Source: Chaetoderma sp. LZ-2023a
Taxonomy: Eukaryota > Mollusca > Caudofoveata > Chaetodermatida > Chaetodermatidae
DNA: 64,000 nucleotides
Reading direction: 5' to 3'
Assembly: GCA_034401795.1 (NCBI GenBank)
Contig: CM067366.1
Coordinates: forward strand, 78,421,470 to 78,485,469
Under the pieces are notes generated by a model. It saw only the letters and a program-made list of their open reading frames with translations, ran no database searches and had not been told where the DNA came from. Below are positions 55,395-64,000 of the stretch, piece after piece; positions within the stretch are counted from its first letter, which is position 1; each line of letters starts with the position of its first letter. The position numbers and the translations under genes were made by a program.

Positions 55395-56640
55395 GTATAT
55401 ATGGTATTTTCCAAGAGACCTGTTTTTCAGAAATTGATTTTTTTTGTCTGAACTTTAGTATTCTTAATCAATTCAAACTATCTGTTACAGGAGGATTTAC
55501 CAGACTATATTTAAGGTTTTCAAATGGTTGTAAGAACAACACATTATCACGTCCGATTCTGCATCCCATCAACAAGTCATAGATTCATGGGATATTTTTT
55601 GATGACTTAAACCTCTGTATGCTGGGGTGGTGTTATCGTTTTCACTAGCATCTATCCTTCTTTATGTTCTAGAAGCTGGTTTGAGAGTTATTAAGTATTT
55701 ACATCATTTATCCATGGTACAGGTATTTTTATGGTATAGCCCAAAGACAAATACCTATAATAAATTCCTCTATTAATTCATTCTTGGGTCCATCTGTTTA
55801 ATTGTATAACTCTGAAATCATTCTTTTCTACTAGCTGCCGCGTTTGTTAGATGGTTTGTTAGAATTTTGATATTCATGTTCTTTTTGTGAATGATCTTTT
55901 CTAGCTGGTAGGAGATCTGCCTTCATTCTTTGCCATTGAAGTAAGTGTTAAGGCACACGATGTTCGTGGTATGGCCGTCTCCTTCGCATTCTATGCAGAT
56001 CTACCGTTTAGATTACTTATGCGAATTTGTTTAGTAAGCACGCATCTCATCAACTGGATTACAGACACCATTAATTGTCACTAGAATGTATCTCAGGAGA
56101 CACTCAGTAAGTGTTAAGGCACACGATGTTCATGGTATGGCTTCTCCTTCGCATTCTATGCAGATCTACTGTTCAGATTACTTATGCGAATTTGTTTAGT
56201 AAGCGCGCATCTCATCAACTGGATTACAGACACCATTAATTGACACTAGAATTTATCTCCAGGAGACACTCAGTTTGTGTTAAGGCACACGATGTTTGTG
56301 GTATGGCCTTCTCCTTCGCATTCTATGCAGATCTATCAGTGGACGCGACATTATGTAAGTTGCAGTATAAATGTCAGATTCTACATTATTTTTTATCTGA
56401 AAGATCAGATTCAATTCACAATCTGACATTTCTAGTTTTGCCACTCAAACCTAGGCTCAATTGCCTAGATTCTTTAGTCAGCCGTCTTCTTCACCATCTC
56501 ACGTCTGTTTTTAAATTCTCTTTGCTGATATTTTCTAGTTATCATTATTTTATTGTATTTTATTTAGAACATTGGTTTGTTCGTGCTCTTTCAGCACTTC
56601 AGCGATTTAGTTGGTTTTAGTATTTTTGGTGATTAACCTT
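55395..56640 (+). pseudogene. Tyrosine recombinase of the family B DIRS remnant
   Basis: IYQTIFKVFKWL near 55,495 is the N-terminal arm. A box KAHDVCGMAFSFAFYADLSV at 56,280 carries His-x-x-Cys where Arg is usual. It is followed by ATLCKLQYKCQILHYFL with the likely tyrosine. A segment including the HDV box is present three times with a 166-bp step. The frame is otherwise lost. It continues the element whose RNase H ends at 48,883. Confidence 0.72.
55945..56345 (+). repeat. 166-bp tandem repeat, two full copies and one partial, in a recombinase
   Basis: 'gtgttaaggcacacgatgtt' starts at 55,945, 56,111 and 56,277, an exact 166-bp step. Copies differ at few positions. One copy codes for the HDV box of the tyrosine recombinase. 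Because 166 leaves remainder one after division by three, each copy reads in another frame. Confidence 0.92.
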
Positions 56641-56699
56641 TCATTCCTGATTTGCAATTTACCAACCCACCTAGTATTTGGGCTCTGACTAATTCTATG

Positions 56700-57207
56700 T
56701 TTTAGCAAACAGTGAATTGAGTGGCTTAGTATTTTTGTTGTGTTACAAAAAGACCCAGACGTATATACTGGTCTGGCGTTTTGTTAGCTTACTAAAATAC
56801 TTACCACTCAATTCACTGTGGCCCATCTCGGCCACCCCGCATCGTTAAATTGCAAATCATTATTAAAAATTTGTGGAATTAATTAATGACGGCTTGGACT
56901 CGGTCGCATGCATAGTAGCATAAGTGCGCATGCTCACGGACTCGTTTATGTTCTCTATAGAAATAGAGGAACCGGTTCCCTAGAGCAATGACTGCTTTAG
57001 AGTTAAAGAGATACTATCAAGACTACCCAATGGAGGGATGTATCTCTGCTAACCTTGTTTACAAGGGAACGCACACACCATGGGAATGAATAGGTTAAAA
57101 TTCTCTGAGATATCTAAGTCAGGTGACTTATAGCAAACAGTGAATTGAGTGGTAAATACTTTAGTAAGCTAACAAAATGCCAGACCAGTATATACGTCTG
57201 GGTCGAT
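56700..57207. repeat. Internal complementary region and right terminal repeat of the family B DIRS element
   Basis: 'agcaaacagtgaattgagtg' at 56,706 and 'taaaatacttaccactcaat' at 56,794 form the complementary region. The terminal repeat 56,888-57,170 is the inverse of 37,799-38,072. The element ends near 57,207 after 'gccagaccagtatatacgtc'. Confidence 0.85.
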
Positions 57208-57425
57208 TTCATCAGAAGGGTAAAAAATTATGGTCGTGTCAGTGAAAATACTTTATTAGTCACAATGGACGTGACATCGTTGTACGCCAATATACCAGAC
57301 AAAGAAAATTCATACGCCACCACGGCCTACCAGGCATGCTTTCCATCAGAGGCTTACTTAACCTCGCTCAACTTGCCAAAAGTTAAGTGCAAGTTCTGTC
57401 AAGTTATGGACCAACACGCTGCTTT
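57208..57425 (+). pseudogene. Penelope-like reverse transcriptase fragment
   Basis: The frame reads DFIRRVKNYGRVSENTLLVT and MDVTSLYANIPDKE, which is the Asp-Val-Thr-Ser-Leu-Tyr-x-Asn-Ile-Pro box of Penelope-like reverse transcriptases. It is cut on the left by the end of a DIRS element and on the right by a MITE. Confidence 0.75.
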
Positions 57426-57808
57426 AACCCTCTAGCCTTTTAACGGTCAGATTGAGTCAAGAAAATTTTAATATTTTCTTATGGTATGTCCATTTACAGG
57501 CCTAAAGAATACTATTTTTGAAAATTTATCACTGTAATGACTGGCTCGGTCATCGAGCCACTCATTCGTGGTAAATTTTCAAACATTGTATTTTCTTGAC
57601 CTGTAAATGGACAATCTAGCAGACCATAGCAGAGGTCGGTATGACCATTATGGTCTTGTAGAATGTCCACTTCAAGGCCGAGAGTATACAATTTTTGAGA
57701 ATTTACCACAGTGATAAACTGTAAAAAATTGTATTCTTTCGGCCTGTAAATGTGCATTCAATAGGAAAATATTAAATTTTTTTAACTAAATCTGACCATT
57801 AATGGTTA
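57424..57808. mobile_element. TTAA-flanked MITE with two nested hairpins
   Basis: TTAA lies at both ends; the inside reads 'ccctctag' on the left and 'gaccattaatgg' on the right with 'ggtcagatt' inverted. The first hairpin (57,485-57,614) has arms 'gtccatttacaggcc' and 'gacctgtaaatggac' around 'gctcggtcatcgagcc'. The second, shorter hairpin (57,665-57,760) is a degenerate copy. It may be piggyBac-related. It has split a Penelope-like fragment. Confidence 0.78.
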
Positions 57809-57894
57809 AAAGCAACTACAGCAAGCTTATGTATAGGGCCAAAATAGTTGGTAGCTGCCAGACTAGAAATCTGATTTAACCAATAACTTTCAAA

Positions 57895-57981
57895 CGAAGC
57901 AAAAAACAATATGTGGTAGAAACTAAACGCACATTTAAGATCAGAATAGAGGCGCACTTACATTCCATCACCAATTAAAAA
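57895..57981 (+). pseudogene. Penelope-like GIY-YIG endonuclease scrap
   Basis: The frame reads SKKQYVVETKRTFKIRIEAH and LHSIT, close to the 'KQYVGET..TF..R...H' motif of Penelope-like GIY-YIG domains, with the motif Gly replaced by Val. It ends at a stop. Together with the reverse transcriptase scrap it indicates one element split by the MITE, with the intervening part lost. Confidence 0.6.
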
Positions 57982-58189
57982 AAATCACAAGCTATGAGCC
58001 ATGTGTGTCAAGACATTTCACTACTGAAAACCACACCAAGAGTGATCTACAATTCTGCATCATCCAAATATTATCATCAGACCCAGATGATGCAGAGGCC
58101 ACAGTTTAGAGACAGGCTAAAGAAAGCAACCGGATCCATCAACACCACTGGACCCATCAACTACTCTACACTACATGCATCCCTTTAGC

Positions 58190-59327
58190 ATCAACTAGGC
58201 GGGGTGAGGTTGCCAAAATTAAGCTTCCCGCTCTACGTCGTAATTAAGACATATTTTGATTTGACATCAGCTAGTAAGTGACATATTTTGACTATGACAT
58301 CAGATTACCGAGTGACATATTTTGACTATGACGTCAGATTACTGAGTGACAAATCGAGCCCCTCCATTTAGCTTTAACACTTTAACCAGTCCATAGTAAA
58401 ATCCCAGAAAAAGTATATTCTTTACGATACAAAACTTATTCTTGAAAGTATAACGCAAAATGGCAAGAAATTTGAGAGCCCATCCAGATTCCAGAGCTAT
58501 CTAAGATTATTCAGATATATAGGTCTTAAAAGTATGGACAGAATGAAGAGGCAGTCAGACATCCTCCTAAAGTTTATTTTTGAATACTTTTAACGGACAA
58601 TGACTTTTTTTTATATAAAGAGCCAGTCTTAACAGGGAAATCTGCTCAAAAATACATTTTGCTCACCAGTAAATGTTTTTACAGTGGCCATAAATGACCT
58701 CCCTATGGCCTAGACCATGCGACGAGTAAAGGGTTAATTATCATTCAGCTGTTTCGATGAGCTTGTAATTACCCCCATGTGTTTTGAAGGAATTGGGGGG
58801 GGGGGGAGTATTGCAATCGCCTCCATCCATTCGTCTATCTCCTCGAAAACCATTTGGTGGAGTTCAATCAAATGTGTTATGTGAGTTACCCATATGATTG
58901 TGAACTGCAAGATGACATTTGTATTGGGCTCAGGCTTGGGTGGGGACAGGGTGGAGGCGGGCGGAGATGAAAGGCAGACACTAAAATTTGGGAGAATTCC
59001 GTGGAATATAGTGTGTTAATTACCCATATGATTGCAAATGAGAAACAATGTTTACATTAGACTATGCCCCCAGGGCTAGGGTGGAGCATGGTCAGGGTGG
59101 GAGGTAAAACATCGGAGGGGGTGAAAGTGTGGGGGATTTGCGATGGTGTGCCATCGATTGCGCATTCTAGTGCAAAATACATTTCTATCAAAATGCATAA
59201 CTCGGTTCAGTTATGTAACAGCCGTGTAAACACCTCCCCCAATGAACTGTAACACTTAGGCATATACACACCCACCCCCTGTGGCATTTTATAAAGATAG
59301 TGTAGATATAGAAAGTTTGTAGACATA
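58190..59327. other. No gene seen; TTAA-type MITE remnant and G/T-rich repeat
   Basis: About 58,385-58,733 has 'ttaaccagtcc' at one end and 'aaagggttaa' at the other and shares 'aaaagtatat' with the hairpin element at 19.4 kb. A G run at 58,797 precedes sequence that recurs inverted near 41.4 kb. The remainder is the 3' side of TXNDC9. Confidence 0.45.
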
Positions 59328-59977
59328 CTACCAATCGTCTTCATCACTGCTCTCATCATCATCACCTCCTCGTATTGAACTCTTGGTTTTTGCAAATCCA
59401 AACACTGTCTTACTTTGTTTCTTCTTCTGCTCAATGGTGGGTGGGTTCAGCAAGTCACCATTGTAATTGATAACTTCTGTTGTACCAAGGCGCCATTCTA
59501 ACATCTCTGTAGGGAAGTCATCTATACCACCCAGGTCATCAAAGCCAACAATATAATCTACTGTTTTCCCGTCACGACAAATAGCTATTGTAGGCAGGAT
59601 CATTATCCGTAAACGATCAATAAGGAACTGGCATTTGTCCACACTTAGCTTAATAAACTTTGCTTCAATATGTTTTGGAGCTAGAATAGCTAAATGCTTA
59701 TCGACGATCTCACAACGTAATGACACACAACATTTTTGCTCTTCTTGTACATTTCAAAGAACTCCTTCTCACTAGCAATCTCTGTGTATTCACCGTGACC
59801 CAATGTTAGCCATTCTTTCTTCTGTTCTGAAGCGCGTTTCATGGCTTTCATACGTTTCTGTCGTAGCACGGCTAAATCATCCTCGTCCATGTTCTCCAAG
59901 CGCTCAATCTCGGCATCGACTTGCTGTTCGATGATCTGAGTTGCTTGCAAGAGTTGTTGTTGAACAGCCTCGGCCAT
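59328..59977 (-). pseudogene. TXNDC9: Thioredoxin domain-containing protein 9, broken by a short deletion
   Basis: TXNDC9 is a phosducin-like/thioredoxin-fold protein that modulates CCT chaperonin folding. The minus strand starts at MAEAVQQQLLQATQIIEQQV, passes MDEDDLAVLRQKR and LTLGHGEYTEIASEKEFFEM, and reaches NVVCH near 59,727. The frame then breaks: the next frame resumes LRCEIVDKHLAIL, so a conserved stretch of about six residues is missing together with one extra base (a gap near 19 bases). The C-terminal part (DRLRIMILPTIAICRDGKTV, YIVGFDDLGGIDDFPTEM, DDDESSDEDDW) is intact. The coding part has no intron, but an acceptor TTGCAG lies 30 bp before ATG. Pseudogene or allele or assembly defect. 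Confidence 0.88.
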
Positions 59978-60007
59978 GATGGAAATGTTTGTTCAATCAA
60001 TCAGGAA

Positions 60008-60020
60008 CTGCAAGGTAAAA
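60008..60020 (-). promoter_or_regulatory. TXNDC9: Splice acceptor before the TXNDC9 start codon
   Basis: On the minus strand 'ttttaccttgcag' ends at 60,008, about 30 bp upstream of the ATG. It suggests a 5'-UTR intron and argues against a processed retrocopy. The upstream exon is not identified. Confidence 0.45.
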
Positions 60021-60149
60021 ACACATTTATTATTTTTAAATCTGTTTGCTACAAAGCAAAAATTTTACAGTTTTCAAGAGTAGCTTGGCAACACTATTCT
60101 GCAACTCAGCAATACATGTATATGTACATTTTTGTAAGACCTTAAAGAT

Positions 60150-61415
60150 CTTAAAGTTCTCGTGGCACAATAAATAGACACGTTTGCACCAGATGAGCTG
60201 CATGTTGATTTCTGTTCAATTTACCCAGCATGCAATGTCCTGACTATAATCGTTGTAACCATTGGACGCCATGTTCGTCGAGTCAATTGTCTATACAGGC
60301 CAACATTTCTCAAACAACGGGAACCTGTCTGCAAATGTTCATTTGTCAACCAGATCTGGAAGCGTAAGCATGTCTATCAGATGTATTCACGGCAGTACAT
60401 TCCACAGCCTGTATTTCAATACATATCAGAGCAAGTGTGTCAATTTCCAGCATGTCCAGGATAAAGTATGAGATAACTTTTATATACCTTGACAATACTT
60501 TGCATGAAAGTTATTGCTATCAATGACAGCAACAGGATTCAAACAAATTATTGTCAATATAATTAGTAGATGTGATTACTACTTGCTGCAGATTTGAAAG
60601 CAACAGGTTAAGTCCTTGAAATTCGGACAATTGTGCCACAACACACAAATGCTGTGGCAGAACAGGTTCACCTAGGCACTACCACAGCATTTTTTCAAAT
60701 TTCATCAATTACATTCTTTGTTTTACTTTTATGAATTGTAGAACCTTGCTTTGATATGACATCATGATTGATACCTTGTATCTATGATAAAACATATTTA
60801 AGTAGGTAGGCCGGCAATTTTCTTCCACAGCAAACATCTGCTGCGGCAAATTCAGTTTACCATGGCTTTGCTGAATGCTGTGGCGAATTTCGAGGGCTGC
60901 AGCCTTCAGTCTAAATATTCTAAAATAATCAGCATAGCTTTTAGTTGAAACTTGCTGCAGATTTTAAGACCAATTTGACTGTAAGTTGTTGCTGGCATCT
61001 GCTGCTGTCATTGATAACAACAACTTTCACACAAATTACTGTCAAAGTATATAAAAGCTTTTTGCTATTTTCTCGCGGAAATTGACATGTGCGCTGAACA
61101 GTATTGAAATAGAGGCTGTCGATTGTATTCCCATGTATACATCATACGTGTATGCTTCCAGAGGTGGCTGACAAACAACCATTTGCATGTGCATATGGGT
61201 TCTTTTTGTTTGAGAAATCATGGCCTCTACAGACAATAGACTCAACGAAAATGGCATCCAATCATTACAACGATTATGGAGTCAGCGCATCGCATGCGGG
61301 GTAGCATTGCACGGCAATGCACACTGGGTAGAATTGCATTCTGGGTAAACTGAACAGAAATCAACAGGCACCTCATATCTCATGCAAAAGTGTCTCTATT
61401 TAATGGGACACAAGA
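60150..61415. repeat. Large imperfect palindrome just upstream of TXNDC9
   Basis: The arms, about 60,150-60,640 and 60,900-61,415, are inverted copies. Shared blocks include 'ttgatttctgttcaattta' with 'taaactgaacagaaatcaac', 'aatcgttgtaa', and 'tttatataccttgacaatac' with 'ctgtcaaagtatataaaag'. The spacer has 'cagcatttt' and 'gctgtgg' pairs. It probably is a foldback-type transposon, similar in style to the palindrome at 35 kb. Confidence 0.78.
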
Positions 61416-61489
61416 TATATGTAGGGATTGAAATTACCCATTTCAAAGTCAAGCTCGTCAAAGACTGATCTGCAGTGATTTTGAGAAAT

Positions 61490-61576
61490 CTCTATTTGTA
61501 GGCCACTTTTGAGAATTTACCACCAGGCTTATTGGTAAATTTTCAAAAATGTTCTTTTCGCCTGTAAATGGACATG
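61490..61576. mobile_element. Short copy of the hairpin MITE
   Basis: 'tttgagaatttaccaccagg' pairs with 'cttattggtaaattttcaaa'; the right arm continues 'cgcctgtaaatggacatg', the common end of this family. Confidence 0.65.
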
Positions 61577-61670
61577 TGCCAAGCAAAAATCTAGATATCG
61601 TGAATCTTGCCTATCAACCATCAACTAATTAGAGAAAGTCTGCGCCTGATAAAAATTTGTCATGTCTAGC

Positions 61671-62194
61671 TAGTGTTGTTCCGATTAATCGATTTGATCG
61701 ATGATTGGTTGGTTTGCATGTTCAACCAACCGATCTATTATGATTTCCAAAATCGATTTTGGTTGGTTATAAATTGACTTTATTAATATATTTTAACTGG
61801 TCAAGCTAGAAAATGAATACTTGTCGGAAAAGAATTTAAATTTAATTGGTACAAGTATATAGTATTACTCCTTAGTCTAAGACATTAATCCTTTCAGCAC
61901 TGAAATAGTATGTTAATTTCAAAGCAACCATACCAATAACATGCCTAAGGCAGCAACAACTTCCAATCAAATTAATTTCAAAATATTCAACAGATTATTT
62001 CTTACAATATTAAGAATCTGTCATACCTGCGACTTGATTTGAAAGGGGTAATTATCCAAAGTGAACATGCTATAATTACTGCATTCAAAATGGGTTAAAA
62101 ATGACAACCTGTTAATCATCAATCATTAATTGATCATTGGTTAGTATATAAAACCAATCATCGATCCCAAAAATAATACCAATTCCCAACACTA
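61671..62194. mobile_element. hAT-like MITE, 524 bp
   Basis: It starts TAGTGTTG and ends CAACACTA, flanked by near-identical 8-bp repeats TGTCTAGC and GGTCTAGC (7 of 8). The subterminal 'gatcgatgattggtt' is inverted at the other end. Short TAGTGTTG-type tips with 'cgattaatcgatt' are familiar from hAT MITEs. No transposase. It contains a fragment of the 'tcaaaatattcaacag' element. Confidence 0.68.
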
Positions 62195-62730
62195 GGTCTA
62201 GCACTATGGATATAATACTAACAAGAGCGATCAGAGATTGTAGAACCTCGCCCTCCTGTTTTTGTCACATTGTAAAGCATTTCCAGATTTTCCAGATTTG
62301 TTTCGGATCATGCATAAAGGTGTGGAATCCTAGTGTATAGTTAGATCGCCTCTTGTGTTAAAATTTGAGCAAAATCGGACTAGTAGTTATCTTAGATATC
62401 CATACATCCATGCTTTGATCCAAGCCAGATCCTCGTTCTTTTATCCGGACCGTGGCCAGTCTGCAAATTCTCATGCATGACAAGTTCCTTCCTTGTGTTA
62501 AAATTTGAGCCAAATCGGATCACTAGTTTTTTTTAGATACAGGTGCGGAGACAGGCACGCGCAGTCACACACACACAGACCTCATTACAATACCCTCTTC
62601 CCATTACAGGCCGAGTGTTGCCTTAGGCAGCCTTCCAATCCAAGGGATACAAGGTCAAAATACTGTATAATAATCCTTTGAATAGCCAAGCCAACCAAAA
62701 CTCTCAATTGTAACAATCTTAAGATATATC
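62195..62730. other. No gene seen; short near-duplicate segments
   Basis: 'cttgtgttaaaatttgagc' and 'aaatcgga' occur twice (62,352 and 62,493), about 140 bp apart. A (CA)n run ends near 62,575. Nothing coding. Confidence 0.5.
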
Positions 62731-62731
62731 T

Positions 62732-62905
62732 ATTTACAGGCCAACAAACGACTATTTTGGAATTTTTACCTCTGGAATGATTGGCACAATAATCAAGGCA
62801 GTCCTTCCAATAGTAAATTTTCAAAATTAGTTTTGGCTTGGTTTGCAAATGGACACTCTCTAAGGAAAACTGGAAAAGTAAAATCAGTAAATGGTTAAAG
62901 ACGAA
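62732..62905. mobile_element. Hairpin MITE copy
   Basis: 'tttacaggcc...' and 'tttttacctctggaatgatt' pair with 'tccttccaatagtaaatttt' and 'gcaaatggac'. The right flank 'aaatggttaaag' matches the TTAA-type end seen at 57.8 kb. Confidence 0.65.
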
Positions 62906-63064
62906 GCCTAATCACTGAATCTGCCAAGAAAGGGATAGGACCATTAGATTCATAACATAAGAAAAATGCACTTGTCATTAGGCCTGCTGACTAATGGCCC
63001 ATGCAGGTTAAGCCTATAATGAACACGATGGCCAAACTGGAAACTGAAGTGGTCTTGTGGAATA

Positions 63065-63235
63065 CTTATTTGGAGGATAAAAGATGACTATCTTTGAAAA
63101 TTTATGACTGGAATGACTGGTCCAGTCATTCCAGTCCTAAATTTTCAAAAAAGTCTTATCTTGCCTTACAAATTGACATTCAAAAATGAAACATTTAGAT
63201 TTTCTTGACCAAATTTGAACATTAAGGGGCTAAAG
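63065..63235. mobile_element. Hairpin MITE copy with perfect central palindrome
   Basis: 'gactggaatgactggtccag' reads back as 'ctggtccagtcattccagtc' at the loop. The arms 'tttgaaaattta' and 'taaattttcaaa' pair. Confidence 0.75.
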
Positions 63236-63289
63236 CTGAGTACTTAGCTGGCATGCCACTTTAAGGCCTTTGGAGTGGTATTGAAAAAT

Positions 63290-63460
63290 GCCTATTTGCT
63301 GGCCAAGAGGCTATTTTTTGAAATTGTTTCACTGGAAGACTGGCTCGATAAGCTAGCCAGTAATTCCAGTAGCAAATCTTTTGCAAATGGACATTCTCCA
63401 CTGCAGAGTGCAGACAGAGCCTGGTTTTGGTCGGCTTGACCATGAAATGGTTAAAGGGTT
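63290..63460. mobile_element. Hairpin MITE copy
   Basis: 'actggaagactggctcgata' pairs with 'gctagccagtaattccagt'; arms carry 'gctggccaagaggctatttt' and 'gcaaatggacattc'. It ends with 'aaatggttaaagggtt'. Confidence 0.7.
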
Positions 63461-63679
63461 GTGACGCTGACAGCTTTGCCAGAAATGTAAAAAATTTGAG
63501 ACCGATCAACGACCAACTTATTATAATCGCAACTAAAAAACTCCCAGATATTTGACCGGAATACTGTCATCATAAATATTTACAACCTGCATTTGTGGAA
63601 ACACACCACAAAAAACCCAAATAAGCCTAATGAGCGAATATGAACAAGAATGGACATTTAAATTATATTTGCAAAGCAA

Positions 63680-63725
63680 ACATGAGGACCAAGGGGCCTG
63701 TATCGCTCACCTGGAACACAGGCAT
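63680..63725. repeat. Boundary-like fragment of the pearl/HINE-like element
   Basis: 'aaggggcctgtatcgctcac' resembles 'aggcccaatgccctgtggtgctcac' at 20,988, the start of core-repeat array 2. Confidence 0.4.
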
Positions 63726-63744
63726 TTCAACATCGACCATTTCA

Positions 63745-63870
63745 ATATTGTAAGTGAGCAACATAAAATGATCCGAATATAAATCAAACGTGCGACGAAA
63801 TTTGCTTGAATGCCCGATAATTAAAACTCAGTGGATCGCTTCTTGTGTTGGAGAGCTAGCAAAACACTTT
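63745..63870. repeat. Dispersed repeat shared with 42,795-42,965
   Basis: Same orientation and order of blocks as the segment upstream of the Myb/SANT gene, including 'gcccgataattaaa' and 'gagagctagcaaaacac' against 'gagccagcc'. Confidence 0.65.
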
Positions 63871-64000
63871 TGTGATTTGAGACGCATGACATAACGATTA
63901 CGTTATTTACATTTTGAAAAACCACTATCTTTAAGATTGAAAATCCTCAATTATTCGATTACTTAGTTTTGTAATCGTCCACGTGATGCGCATATTTTAA
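63871..64000. other. No gene seen
   Basis: Short AT-rich end with 'ttattcgattacttagtttt', which resembles the 'cgattaaatcg' stretch in the Myb/SANT intron near 44,450. Confidence 0.35.

Noticed and set aside
59328..59977. TXNDC9 as a processed retrocopy
   Set aside because: The coding part is intronless, but a good splice acceptor lies just before the ATG and no poly(A) tail or target duplication is visible; I keep it as a broken gene of undecided origin.

Overview
This window is repeat-dense, intron-containing animal DNA, probably from a marine lophotrochozoan and most likely a mollusc. I infer this from DIRS-type retrotransposons, Penelope-like fragments, several LINE lineages, pearl/HINE-like core-repeat arrays, hairpin MITEs, long (TA)n tracts and a 500-N assembly gap. 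Nothing prokaryotic is present: no operons, ribosome binding sites, CRISPR arrays, or recognisable rRNA or tRNA genes. Almost all long open frames belong to decayed transposable elements.

Layout. 1-4.4 kb: two DIRS remnants in opposite orientation, the second with its gag expanded into a tandem repeat. 4.4-6.8 kb: a minus-strand LINE fragment (esterase end, a 49-bp minisatellite, endonuclease), then a palindromic MITE. 7.9-16.2 kb: a LINE whose ORF1 reads RNase H - PHD finger - coiled coil, followed by endonuclease, reverse transcriptase and a zinc knuckle. A CR1-like LINE is inserted inside its RNase H, and excising that insert with one copy of its 5-bp target duplication restores the RNase H frame. 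16.2-18.5 kb: LINE tails and a hAT-like element. 18.6-23.6 kb: two exons of a broken SAP-like host-type gene whose intron holds pearl-like arrays. 23.6-30.6 kb: a nearly complete but frameshifted DIRS element inserted in the second exon of that gene.

31-38 kb: a LINE endonuclease scrap, a satellite-like array, a Penelope-like fragment, a 1.15-kb palindrome, a dispersed repeat and a DIRS terminal repeat. 39.88-40.38 kb: assembly gap. 43.3-45.2 kb: an intact two-exon Myb/SANT-like gene, the best protein-coding gene here. 46.4-57.2 kb: a plus-strand DIRS element split by a whole minus-strand DIRS element that keeps terminal repeats and an internal complementary region; the host copy carries a 166-bp repeat in its recombinase. 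57.2-58.0 kb: Penelope-like reverse transcriptase and GIY-YIG scraps split by a hairpin MITE. 59.3-60.0 kb: a TXNDC9 locus with a short frame-breaking deletion and a long palindrome just upstream. 61-64 kb: MITEs.

The elements form an insertion history rather than a pathway. Host-type genes are the Myb/SANT gene (intact), TXNDC9 (broken) and the SAP-like gene (broken). The most unusual signals are the RNase H-PHD LINE, the 49-bp minisatellite open in all three frames between two LINE domains, and the DIRS-in-DIRS nest.
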